Source of the DNA: DASUBV01 sp035763085
Lineage (GTDB): Bacteria; Actinomycetota; Actinomycetes; Streptosporangiales; Streptosporangiaceae
NCBI GenBank assembly: GCA_035763085.1
Contig: DASUBV010000115.1
Coordinates: 1-7,210, forward strand
DNA: 7,210 nt
Reading direction: 5' to 3'
Shown piece after piece: positions 1 through 7,021 of the stretch (position 1 is its first letter; each line of letters opens with the position of its first letter). Made by a program: the position numbers and the translations under genes. The notes under the pieces are model-generated. The model did no database searches. It was not told the DNA's origin and saw only the letters and a program-made list of their open reading frames with translations.

Positions 1-903
1 AAGCGCTTCGGCGAGGTCATCGCCCTCGACGGCGTCGACCTGGATGCGGCACCGGGCCGGATCCACGGCGTGGCCGGCCCGAACGGCGCCGGGAAGACCA
101 CCCTGCTCGGCATGCTGCTGGGCCTGACTGTCCCGGACAGCGGCAGCATCGAGATCCTGGGGACGCCGGTTAGCCGCGCGCTGGCCGCGCCGGAGGGCGT
201 CGCCGGATTCGTGGACGGGCCGGGCCTGTATCCCGCCCTGACCGCCCGGCGGAACCTGGCTGTGCTGGCCGCGCTTCGCGGCCGGGACGCCCGCACGGCG
301 GGCATCAAGGAGGTCCTCGGCGAGGTCGGGCTCACCGATGTCGCCGATGACCGGGTCCGGGGCTTCTCCCTGGGCATGCGCCAGCGGCTGGGACTGGCCG
401 CCGCCCTGCTGACCGGGCCCCGGCTGCTGGTCCTCGACGAGCCGGTCAACGGCCTGGACCTGGCCGGCAAGAACCAGGTGCACCGGGTGCTGACGCGGCT
501 GGCCGCGGACGGGACCGCCGTGGTGCTGTCCAGCCACCGGATGGCCGACATCGGCGCGCTGTGCCCGGAGGTCACCATCGTCAGCAGGGGCCGGGTCGCC
601 TTCTCCGGCCCGGTGGACAAGCTGCGCGCCGAGAGCGGCGAGCTCGCCTACCGGCTGATCACCAGCGACCCCGGCCGCGCCGTCGAGGTGGCACGTGCCA
701 CGCCCGGCCTGCACCTGGCCGGGCCAGCCGCCATGCCGCCGGGCAGCGATGCCCTGGTGGTGCGCGCCGGGGTACCGGTCCTGGACGAGCTGGTGGTGGC
801 GCTGGTGCGGGCCGGGATCGCGGTGCGCGAACTGGCTCCGGTGATGCCGCCGCTGGAGGCGGCCTTCCTGGCTCTGGCCGGGCAGCCGGAGGATGACCGG
901 TGA
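1..903 (+). CDS. ABC transporter ATP-binding protein, ABC-2/BcrA-like exporter type (5' partial)
   Basis: This is the cytoplasmic ATPase of an ABC exporter that powers the permease encoded next. The reading frame is open from base 1, and the first visible residues (KRFGEVIALDGVDL) are the usual N-terminal strand of such ATPases, so only about 10 residues are probably missing. Counting from base 1, the Walker A motif GPNGAGKTT is at residues 26-34, the signature FSLGMRQRL at 122-130, Walker B LLVLDEP at 142-148 with catalytic Glu147, the D-loop NGLD at 150-153, and the H-loop His179. The FSLGM signature and the GPGLYPALT segment after the Q-loop are typical of the BcrA/lantibiotic-immunity and drug-export branch. 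The Q-loop position carries Asp72 rather than Gln. About 100 residues after the H-loop form the accessory C-terminal region common in this branch. An in-frame GTG at 70 lies inside Walker A and is not the start. The stop overlaps the permease start. The exported substrate cannot be told. Confidence 0.95.
   Translation, partial: KRFGEVIALDGVDLDAAPGRIHGVAGPNGAGKTTLLGMLLGLTVPDSGSIEILGTPVSRALAAPEGVAGFVDGPGLYPALTARRNLAVLAALRGRDARTAGIKEVLGEVGLTDVADDRVRGFSLGMRQRLGLAAALLTGPRLLVLDEPVNGLDLAGKNQVHRVLTRLAADGTAVVLSSHRMADIGALCPEVTIVSRGRVAFSGPVDKLRAESGELAYRLITSDPGRAVEVARATPGLHLAGPAAMPPGSDALVVRAGVPVLDELVVALVRAGIAVRELAPVMPPLEAAFLALAGQPEDDR
888..892 (+). promoter_or_regulatory. Ribosome binding site of the permease gene
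   Basis: GGAGG lies 7 nt before the GTG at 900, inside the last codons of the ATPase gene. It fixes the permease start at the GTG that overlaps the ATPase TGA. The ATG at 893 lies directly against this site and opens a different frame with an Arg/Gly/Ala-rich, non-protein-like product, so it is rejected as a start. Confidence 0.8.
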
Positions 904-2258
904 CCGCCGCCACTGCCGCGCCGGCCGCCGCCGCTGCCGGCCAGCGCGTCCCGGTCACCCGCGGGTATCGCTTCGAACTGGTCAAGCTGCTGTCCTACTG
1001 GCGGATCCGGCTGCTGATCATCGTCGTGTGGGTCGTGCCGGCGGTGCTGGTGAGCGTGGTGAGCCACCAGGGCTCGCTGCCGTCGGACACGGTGTTCGGC
1101 CGCTGGATGAGCAGCACCGGCTGGGCGGGTTCGCTGGTCGTCCTGACCTTCGCCGGCACCTACGTCCTGCCGCTGCTCACCTCCGTGGTGGCCGGCGATG
1201 TGTTCGCCATCGAGGACCGGCTCCGCACCTGGCGCCATCTGCTGGTGGCCATCCGCTCAGCACGGCGGATCTTCGCCGCCAAGGCGCTGGCCAGCCTCTC
1301 GGTCATCGTGGCGCTGGTCGCCGGGCTGGCCTGCTCCAGCGCGGCCGGGGTCCTGACCGTCAGCAGCGGGCCGCTGGCCGGCCTGGACGGGCAGCTGCTC
1401 GCCCCCGGCGACGCGGCGGGCAAGGTGGCGCTGGCCTGGCTCTGCGCGCTGGCCCCGACGCTAGCCCTGGCCGGGATCGGCCTGCTCGGGTCGGTCACGC
1501 TGGGTCGCTCGCCCCTGGGGCTGCTGCTGCCCGCGCTGGCCGGGCTGGCCATGGCGGGCGCGCAGATCCTGCCGCTGCCGGCCGCGGTCCGGGTGGCCCT
1601 GCCCAGCTACGGCTACATCGCCTGGCGGGGGCTGTTCACCAGCCCGGTGCAGCTGGGCCCGCTGCTGACGGCCGTCGCGGTCAGCCTGGCCTGGGCCGCC
1701 GCCGCGACCGGGCTGGCGTACTGGCTGTTCCTGCGGCGGGACTTCACCGCCGCCACCGACGACCGGATGCTGCGCCGGGCGCTCACCGCCGGCGTGGTGC
1801 CGCTGGCCGCGCTGGCGGCCGTCACCATCGGCGCCCTCGCGCTGGCGGCCCCGGCCGCGCGGGGGTCGGGAATCAGCCAGGGCAAGCTGCAGCGCTCGGT
1901 GGCGGCGGTCTTCGCGCACCTGTACGTGATGCAGACCCGGGAACTGCACCGGCCCGGCGTCACCAGCGCGCGCCTGCGGGCCGGGGCCAGCTGCAGCAAG
2001 GACGGCGGCCTGGCCGAGCCCAGCGGGCCGGGCAACGGCTGGCGCTGCGTGGTGACCTGGCACGTGCCGCGTGTCACCAACGCCGAGGGACAGGCGATCT
2101 ACCAGCTCGACGTCACTGCAGACGGCCGCTACATCGCCGACGGTGACGGACCGGTGCAGGTCAATGGCTATTTCCTGGTGCGCACCCCGGCCGGGGTCGC
2201 GTCCAATCCGCTCTGGCAGTTCGACGGGTCCGTCGACCTGCTCGCCACGAAGGGATAA
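900..2258 (+). CDS. ABC-2-like transporter permease with C-terminal extracytoplasmic domain
   Basis: This 452-residue integral membrane protein is the expected partner of the upstream ATPase. By hydrophobicity, about seven membrane segments are visible, near residues 38-55, 76-98, 130-152, 177-198, 205-226, 252-276 and 296-318. The N terminus is a short Ala-rich cytoplasmic tail followed by the YRFELVKLLSYWRIR stretch usual before TM1 of ABC-2 permeases. The loop after TM2 (EDRLRTWRHLLVAIRSARR) resembles the cytoplasmic coupling loop of ABC-2 permeases, with the common 'TW..LL' pattern. With an odd number of segments and the N terminus inside, residues 320-452 would lie outside the membrane. 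That tail has two cysteines (365 and 383, a possible disulfide) and alternating beta-like stretches, and I could not assign it to a family. The start is GTG, overlapping the ATPase stop by GTGA and preceded by GGAGG. The substrate is unknown; an export role is inferred from the ATPase type. Confidence 0.9.
   Translation: MTAATAAPAAAAAGQRVPVTRGYRFELVKLLSYWRIRLLIIVVWVVPAVLVSVVSHQGSLPSDTVFGRWMSSTGWAGSLVVLTFAGTYVLPLLTSVVAGDVFAIEDRLRTWRHLLVAIRSARRIFAAKALASLSVIVALVAGLACSSAAGVLTVSSGPLAGLDGQLLAPGDAAGKVALAWLCALAPTLALAGIGLLGSVTLGRSPLGLLLPALAGLAMAGAQILPLPAAVRVALPSYGYIAWRGLFTSPVQLGPLLTAVAVSLAWAAAATGLAYWLFLRRDFTAATDDRMLRRALTAGVVPLAALAAVTIGALALAAPAARGSGISQGKLQRSVAAVFAHLYVMQTRELHRPGVTSARLRAGASCSKDGGLAEPSGPGNGWRCVVTWHVPRVTNAEGQAIYQLDVTADGRYIADGDGPVQVNGYFLVRTPAGVASNPLWQFDGSVDLLATKG
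2249..2255 (+). promoter_or_regulatory. Ribosome binding site of the propeller-phosphoesterase gene
   Basis: GAAGGGA lies 6 nt before the ATG at 2262 and is embedded in the last codons of the permease gene. There is no room for a separate promoter between the two genes, which supports translation from a shared transcript. Confidence 0.7.
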
Positions 2259-2261
2259 CTG

Positions 2262-5018
2262 ATGCAAGTCACCCGCCAACGACTCCGGCGCAAGCCGACG
2301 GCCCTGTCCAGGGCCTGCGGCCGGCTGGGGAGCAGGGCCCGCCTGGTGATCGCCGGCGCGGCAGCCCTGGCTGTCGTCGGCACCGGTACCGGGGCCGTCT
2401 ACGCATCCACCACTGGCCTGGGTACCGAGCAGGCAGGCCACACCTACGCCGCGGGCGAGGTCCTGTCCAGCGACCAGGTCATCCACCCGCTTGGTGACCG
2501 GCTGGTCATCCCCAACGGCAAGATCATGACATCCGCCGTCAGCCCCGACGGCAGCCACCTGGCCGCCCTGACCACCGACGGCGGCATCGCGCTGACCATC
2601 GTGGACCTCAAGAACTGGAAGGTCCAGCAGCTGGCCGGGAACTCCCCGGCGGCGAACCTGAAGATCAGCGACAACTCGGTGGGCCAGGCCGGGCCGACGT
2701 ACTCCCCGGACGGGTCGACGCTGTGGGTGCCGCAGACCAACGGCTACGCCCGGTTCCCGGTCAGCGCCGACGGCTCGGTGGGCGCCCCGACCACGATCAG
2801 CATCCCCGCCGACGGCGCCCGGCACGCACTGCCCGCGCAGGCCGTGTTCTCGGCGGATGGGTCGACCGTGTACGCCGACGTTAACGGCCAGAATCGGGTC
2901 GTCGCCATCAACGCCGCGACCGGCGCGCTCGGCCAGAGCTGGCCGGTGGGCATCGCCCCGCGCGGCATCGTCCGCATCGGCAGCAAGCTCTATGTCAGCG
3001 ACGAGGGCGGCCGGATGCCGAAGGCCGGCGAGACCACGATCAACTCCTACGGCACGCAGGTGCCCGCCAACCCGCAGACCGGCGCCAGCACCACCGGCAC
3101 GGTCAGCGTCATCAACCTGGCCGACCCGGGCGCCGCCGTGCAGACCATCAACGTCGGCCTGCACCCGACGGCGATGTACGACTCCGGCGGAACGCTGTTC
3201 GTCGCCAACACCTTCAGCGACACCGTCTCGGTCATTAACACCGCCAGCAACCAGGTCGTGCAGACCATCACCACCCAGCCGTGGCCGGAGGCCAAGGTCG
3301 GCTACGCGCCCGACGCCATCACCCTCACCCCGGACGGCCACCTGCTGGTCACCCTCGGCCGGGCCAACGCGATCGCGGTGTACCGGTTCGTCAACTCCCG
3401 TGCGCCGGCCCGCTACATCGGCCTGCTGCCGACCGACTACTACCCCTCCGGCATCGCCAGCGTGAACGGCCAGATCGTGGTCGCCAATACCCGCGGCATC
3501 GACTCCCTGCGCCCCGACAGCGCCGGGCACCAGACCCACGACACCACCAGCAGCCTGACCCGGTTCACCCTGCCCAGCGACCTGGCCATCGCGCGCTACA
3601 CGGCCCAGGTCTTCAAGGACAACGGCTGGACCAGCCAGGCCGTGCAGATGGCCAGCGGCCACGGCAAGGCGGCGCCGGCGGCGGTCCCGGCCCGCATCGG
3701 CGACCCGTCGGTGATCAAGCACGTGTTCCTGATCGTCAAGGAGAACCGCACCTACGACCAGGTGTTCGGCGACATCGCGAACGGCGACGGTGACCCCGCG
3801 CTGACGCAGTTCGGTGCGGACGTGACGCCGAACCAGCACGCGATGGCCGCGCAGTTCGGCCTGTATGACAACTCCTACGACGCCGGAACGAACTCCGCCG
3901 AGGGCCACAACTGGGCAATGCAGGCCGACGACCCGGAGTACACCGAGTCGTCCGCGGGTGAGTACCTGCGCAGCTACGACACCGAGGACGACGTGCTGGG
4001 CCACCAGCGCTCCAGCACCCTGTGGAGCGGCGCTCAGGCGGCCGGCAAGACCGTCCGTGACTTCGGCGAGTTCAACCAGTTCGAGTCCTACCCGGCTGGC
4101 AACAACTGGGGCACCTTCTACTGCGACGCGCTGAACATGGACGCGACGGGCCAGCCCACGACCATCAACCAGGTCACCTCCTCGCCGATCCCGTCCCTGA
4201 ACAACGTGACCGTGCACGCCTACCCCAAGTTCGACACCGCCATCCCCGACATGTACCGGTACGCGATCTGGAAGCAGGACTTCGAGAAGAACGGCCCGGC
4301 CAGCCTGAACATGTTCTGGATGTCCAGCGACCACACCGGCGGCCCGCTCAACCCGGCCGCTCAGGTGGCCGACAACGACCTGGCGGTCGGCAAGATGGTC
4401 GACACGATCTCGCACAGCAAGTACTGGAAGAGCAGCGCGATCTTCATCATGGAGGACGACACGCAGGCCGGCCTGGACCACGTGGACGGCCACCGCGGCC
4501 CGTTCCAGATCATCAGCCCCTGGGCCCAGCACGGCGTGGTGGACAACACCTACTACTCGCAGATCACGATGGTCCGGACCATCGAGCAGATCCTCGGGAT
4601 CCACCCGATGAACCAGATGGACAGCGCGGCCACGCCGATGTTCACCGCGTTCACCAGCACGCCCGACTACACGCCGTTCAACGCGGTGCCCAACCGCACC
4701 TCGCTGACCCTGGGCCTGGCCACCGAGCCGAGCTGCGGCTGGGACACGATCGCGGCCAAATACAAGGCGGCCGAGCCGTCGACCGCCGTGCCGGCCGCGG
4801 AGAAGCAGGTGGCGGCGCAGTGGAAGACGTGGCTGTCGCACCAGCACCTGACCGGGCCGAAGGCCATTCCCGACTACGCCAACCCCGAGCAGATGGACCG
4901 CTGGACGTGGTACGCCACGCACGGCTGGAGCAAGCCCTACCCGGGTGACTCCAGGATCTACGCACCGAACCAGGTTCCTGGCGCCTACATCCCGGCGCCG
5001 GAGACCGCGGGCCAGTAA
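2262..5018 (+). CDS. Exported bifunctional YncE-like beta-propeller / alkaline phosphatase family phosphoesterase
   Basis: This 918-residue protein is probably exported. It has a basic N terminus, a hydrophobic stretch at about 28-48 and a possible signal peptidase site after VYA48; no twin-arginine consensus is evident. Residues about 60-460 form a YncE/YVTN-type beta-propeller with blade motifs such as SPDGSHLAAL (94-103), SPDGSTLWV (148-156), SADGSTVYA (197-205), GTVSVINL (279-286) and DTVSVINTASNQVVQTI (320-336). Residues about 481-800 match the phosphoesterase family of the alkaline phosphatase superfamily (PF04185-like). Visible motifs are KENRTYDQVFGD (493-504, with Glu494 and Asn495 as likely metal ligands), NSAEGHNW (544-551), SSDHTGGP (688-695), EDDTQ (731-735) and DHVDGHRGP (739-747). 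Ser545 is a candidate nucleophile by position. The architecture matches proteins named 'bifunctional YncE family/alkaline phosphatase family', and the length fits. A phospho(di)ester substrate outside the membrane is likely, but its identity is unknown. It is the last gene of the operon, 3 nt after the permease. Confidence 0.93.
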   Translation: MQVTRQRLRRKPTALSRACGRLGSRARLVIAGAAALAVVGTGTGAVYASTTGLGTEQAGHTYAAGEVLSSDQVIHPLGDRLVIPNGKIMTSAVSPDGSHLAALTTDGGIALTIVDLKNWKVQQLAGNSPAANLKISDNSVGQAGPTYSPDGSTLWVPQTNGYARFPVSADGSVGAPTTISIPADGARHALPAQAVFSADGSTVYADVNGQNRVVAINAATGALGQSWPVGIAPRGIVRIGSKLYVSDEGGRMPKAGETTINSYGTQVPANPQTGASTTGTVSVINLADPGAAVQTINVGLHPTAMYDSGGTLFVANTFSDTVSVINTASNQVVQTITTQPWPEAKVGYAPDAITLTPDGHLLVTLGRANAIAVYRFVNSRAPARYIGLLPTDYYPSGIASVNGQIVVANTRGIDSLRPDSAGHQTHDTTSSLTRFTLPSDLAIARYTAQVFKDNGWTSQAVQMASGHGKAAPAAVPARIGDPSVIKHVFLIVKENRTYDQVFGDIANGDGDPALTQFGADVTPNQHAMAAQFGLYDNSYDAGTNSAEGHNWAMQADDPEYTESSAGEYLRSYDTEDDVLGHQRSSTLWSGAQAAGKTVRDFGEFNQFESYPAGNNWGTFYCDALNMDATGQPTTINQVTSSPIPSLNNVTVHAYPKFDTAIPDMYRYAIWKQDFEKNGPASLNMFWMSSDHTGGPLNPAAQVADNDLAVGKMVDTISHSKYWKSSAIFIMEDDTQAGLDHVDGHRGPFQIISPWAQHGVVDNTYYSQITMVRTIEQILGIHPMNQMDSAATPMFTAFTSTPDYTPFNAVPNRTSLTLGLATEPSCGWDTIAAKYKAAEPSTAVPAAEKQVAAQWKTWLSHQHLTGPKAIPDYANPEQMDRWTWYATHGWSKPYPGDSRIYAPNQVPGAYIPAPETAGQ

Positions 5019-5033
5019 CCCGTAACAACTATG

Positions 5034-5072
5034 GAGGGCCCCTGGCCGGCGGCATGCCGGACAGGGGCCCTC
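5034..5072. terminator. Strong GC hairpin between convergent genes, likely bidirectional terminator
   Basis: A perfect 11-bp inverted repeat, GAGGGCCCCTG (5034-5044) and CAGGGGCCCTC (5062-5072), encloses a second 5-bp stem, CCGGC (5046-5050) with GCCGG (5056-5060). It starts 15 nt after the phosphoesterase stop and lies 76 nt beyond the end of the converging DinB-family gene. The plus-strand side has no T-run. The minus-strand tail reads ATAGTTGTTA, which is mildly T-rich, so termination may be better in that direction. Hairpins lacking U-tracts are common at actinobacterial gene ends. Confidence 0.8.
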
Positions 5073-5148
5073 TGGCTGAGCATGACGCCTTCGCTCGCTG
5101 CCCGAGCCAGAGCGCCTGTCGGGAGAACCCGAGCAAATCCGGATGCTG

Positions 5149-5679
5149 CTAGTCTTCCGAGCCCGCTGGCTGAGCGTCATAGGCATCGGTCAGCGGCCCG
5201 GCTCGCTGGCCGTCCAGCGTCTCGCGGATGATGTCGGCGTGGCCGGCATGCCGGGCGGTCTCCTTGAGGACGTGCAGCAGTACCCAGCGCACCGACTTGT
5301 CCGGCTCCGCCGATGAGGGCTGTCCGAGGTCCGTCACCTCAGCGATGATCTGCTCCGTCTGCCGCGCGGTATCCGCGTAATAGCTGAGCAGCCCGGCCAG
5401 CGTCTCGTCCTGACCCATCTCGAAGTCAGCCGGCCAGTTCTCAATCGGCCATAGCCCGGGCAGCGGACGTCCGGCAACGCCCGCGATCACCCACCGGCGC
5501 TCCGTCCTGGCCGCGTGCTTGATCAGGGAGCCCAGCGACAGCCCGCTGGCCGACGGGGCGGCCCGTGCCTGCTCATCAGTCAGCCCGAGAACGATGGCCC
5601 GCAGCGCATCACGCTGCTGGGCGAGGAAGGTCAGCAGGCTGTCACGCTCATCTGTGACCGGACGCGCGAACAATGGCAT
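5149..5679 (-). CDS. DinB family protein (DUF664 type)
   Basis: This is a 176-residue soluble protein of the DinB/DUF664 superfamily, a four-helix metal-binding fold related to mycothiol-dependent maleylpyruvate isomerase. Recognisable segments, in order, are the N-terminal DERDSLLTFLAQQRDALR (10-27), LSLGSLIKHAARTERRW (47-63) and LLHVLKETARHAGHADIIR (134-152), followed by ETLDG. Candidate metal ligands are His55, Glu140 and His144, matching the H...ExxxH arrangement known for the isomerase; His147 is also conserved-looking. In actinobacteria such proteins are suspected mycothiol- or thiol-dependent transferases, but the substrate here is unknown. The start is ATG at 5679, with GAAAG 8 nt upstream; an in-frame GTG at 5694 would add five residues but lacks a ribosome site. 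The same frame stays open upstream, antisense to the racemase gene, with no family similarity. The gene is transcribed divergently from the racemase homologue and convergently with the phosphoesterase gene. Confidence 0.92.
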   Translation of the reverse strand: MPLFARPVTDERDSLLTFLAQQRDALRAIVLGLTDEQARAAPSASGLSLGSLIKHAARTERRWVIAGVAGRPLPGLWPIENWPADFEMGQDETLAGLLSYYADTARQTEQIIAEVTDLGQPSSAEPDKSVRWVLLHVLKETARHAGHADIIRETLDGQRAGPLTDAYDAQPAGSED

Positions 5680-5778
5680 CTGGCCATCTTTCACCCGCAC
5701 GCTGCTGGCGTACAGGCTCAGCTGGCGACGGTAAGCCCGGGGACCACCATTACGCTGGGGGACCGCTACGGAGGATGC
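5680..5778. promoter_or_regulatory. Divergent promoter region shared by the DinB and proline racemase family genes
   Basis: These 99 bp separate two divergent start codons, so promoters for both must lie here or reach into the coding regions. A weak plus-strand -10 candidate is TACGCT (5751-5756), with no convincing -35. On the minus strand TTACCG and TACGCC are spaced 16 bp apart, but both hexamers are poor matches. A 7-bp direct repeat, GCTGGCG, occurs at 5704-5710 and 5721-5727, a 17-bp period. The region is established by gene order; the individual promoter elements are guesses. Confidence 0.45.
5770..5774 (+). promoter_or_regulatory. Ribosome binding site of the proline racemase family gene
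   Basis: GGAGG lies 4 nt before the ATG at 5779. The spacing is short but the match is full, and the frame is open far upstream, so this site together with family-like N-terminal residues decides the start. The overlapping ATG at 5775 is in another frame. Confidence 0.6.
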
Positions 5779-6837
5779 ATGAGAATCGGCAGGATGATCC
5801 AGGCCGTGGACGCCCACGCCGACGGGCTGCCCGGCCGCGTCATCACCGGGGGAGTCAGCGACGTCCCCGGGCCGACCATGCTCGACAAGGCCCGCTACCT
5901 CCAAGAACACCACGACGACCTGCGCCAGCTGATGCTCCGCGAGCCCCGCGGCTACCCGGGGTCGTGCTGCAACCTCGTGCTCCCGTCCAGTAACCCCGCC
6001 GCGGACTACGGCTACGTGATCATGGAGCACGTCGAGTACCCGGCCATGTCGGGCACCAACACGATCTGCGTCGCCACCGTCCTGATCGAGACAGGCATGG
6101 TTACCGTCACCGAGCCGGTCACCACCTTCACGCTTGAGGCGCCGGCCGGCCTGATCGAGATCCGGGCCACCGTCGAGCACGGCAAGGCGACCTCGATCAC
6201 CTTCCGCAACGTCCCGGCCTTCGCCACGCACCTGGGCGTGCCCGTCGAGATCCCGGCGTTCGGCACCGTGACCGCGGACATCGCCTGGGGCGGGATGTTC
6301 TACGCGATCGCCGACGCCAGCCAGTTCGGGCTGGAGCTGACGCCCGGCGAGGGGCGGGACATCGTCCGGTTCGGCGAGATGCTCACGCTCGCGGCCAGCG
6401 AGCAGTACCCCGTCCGGCATCCGGTGGACCCCAGCCTGGCCGGGGTGACGATCTCCCAGCTGTCCGGCCCGCCGAGGTCACCAGAAAACCACCGCCGTAA
6501 TGCCGTGACCATGTCGACCGGCAAGTCGAGCTGGGACAACCCGGCCAGCTTCACCGGCTGCATCGACCGCTCGCCCTGCGGCACGGGGACCTCGGCGCGG
6601 ATGGCGACCATGCACGCGCGCGGCCAGCTGAGCATCGGTGAGGAGTTCCGCCACGAGAGCGTCCTCGGCACCGTCTTCATCGGGCGCCTGGTTGACACCG
6701 TCCGGCTCGGCGACGTCACCGCGGTCGTCCCGGAGATCACCGGCCACGGCTGGATCACCGGCTTCGCCAGCTACGTCGTCGACCCGACCGACCCGTTCCC
6801 GACCGGGTTCACCGTGGGCGACATCTGGCCCGGCTGA
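5779..6837 (+). CDS. Proline racemase family protein (hydroxyproline epimerase/dehydratase-like), Ser/Cys active site
   Basis: This 352-residue cytoplasmic enzyme belongs to the proline racemase superfamily, which includes proline racemase, 4-hydroxyproline 2-epimerase and trans-3-hydroxy-L-proline dehydratase. Family landmarks are the N-terminal AVDAHADGLPGRVITGG (9-25), EPRGYPGSCCNLVLPSS (55-71), EYPAMSGTNTICVATVLIE (86-104), FRNVPAF (142-148), WGGMFYAIAD (170-179), QLSGPP (227-232), DRSPCGTGTSARMA (263-276) and a GFTVGDIW ending. The second catalytic cysteine is Cys267. The first, normally in an MCGHG motif, is Ser91 in MSGTN, a variant I associate with a distinct branch of the family. Activity could be epimerisation or dehydration of a (hydroxy)proline; sequence alone does not decide. 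The start is ATG at 5779, after GGAGG, and agrees with the usual N terminus of the family. The open frame extends back to about 5515 across the DinB gene but has no protein character there. No hydroxyproline catabolic gene (dehydrogenase, deaminase, transporter) is adjacent. Confidence 0.92.
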   Translation: MRIGRMIQAVDAHADGLPGRVITGGVSDVPGPTMLDKARYLQEHHDDLRQLMLREPRGYPGSCCNLVLPSSNPAADYGYVIMEHVEYPAMSGTNTICVATVLIETGMVTVTEPVTTFTLEAPAGLIEIRATVEHGKATSITFRNVPAFATHLGVPVEIPAFGTVTADIAWGGMFYAIADASQFGLELTPGEGRDIVRFGEMLTLAASEQYPVRHPVDPSLAGVTISQLSGPPRSPENHRRNAVTMSTGKSSWDNPASFTGCIDRSPCGTGTSARMATMHARGQLSIGEEFRHESVLGTVFIGRLVDTVRLGDVTAVVPEITGHGWITGFASYVVDPTDPFPTGFTVGDIWPG

Positions 6838-6854
6838 CCGGACTGCGCCGGTCA
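6835..6854 (+). terminator. Short hairpin overlapping the racemase stop codon, possible terminator
   Basis: TGACCGG (6835-6841) and CCGGTCA (6848-6854) form a perfect 7-bp stem around a 6-nt loop, with the TGA stop codon inside the left arm. No T-run follows, only GTTTAT about 10 nt further on. It could be a weak terminator or a chance palindrome. The remaining sequence up to 7021 shows no convincing gene, repeat or RNA. Confidence 0.4.
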
Positions 6855-7021
6855 TCAAGATCGTTTATCGAAGCGGGTCCTGCCCGCCCCTGATCCTGCC
6901 CCGCTTACGAGCGCTGGGCGACGCACAACACCCGCGAGACAGCTGCCGCCAGCCGCGGACCGTTCCGCCGCAGTGCGCCGGGGTGGCTGAAAGCCAGATG
7001 CCGCCGGGGGAGCGAGCCCGC

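Noticed and set aside
893..2146. A 417-codon plus-strand frame starting with ATG right after GGAGG at the ATPase/permease junction.
   Set aside because: The product is an Arg/Gly/Ala/Pro-rich shadow of the permease. The permease frame has clear membrane segments and a properly spaced GTG start.
5072..5175. Direct repeat CTGGCTGAGC at 5072-5081 and 5166-5175, considered as a possible attachment or duplication site.
   Set aside because: It is only 10 bp. One copy lies in the DinB coding sequence, no mobile gene is nearby, and chance is the simplest explanation.
1461..5186. A 1241-codon open frame on the minus strand, antisense to the permease and phosphoesterase genes.
   Set aside because: It lies opposite two well-supported genes. 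Its product is Val/Gly/Asp/Arg/His-rich without domain motifs or hydrophobic-core patterns. Open antisense frames of this length are expected in GC-rich DNA with GC-biased third codon positions.
5515..5778. N-terminal extension of the racemase homologue's reading frame across the DinB gene.
   Set aside because: The extension is antisense to a real gene, and the family-like N terminus and ribosome site are at 5779.
5680..6420. Upstream extension of the DinB reading frame on the minus strand, making a 423-residue protein.
   Set aside because: The added sequence is antisense to the racemase homologue and has no domain character. The DinB family N terminus begins at the ATG at 5679.
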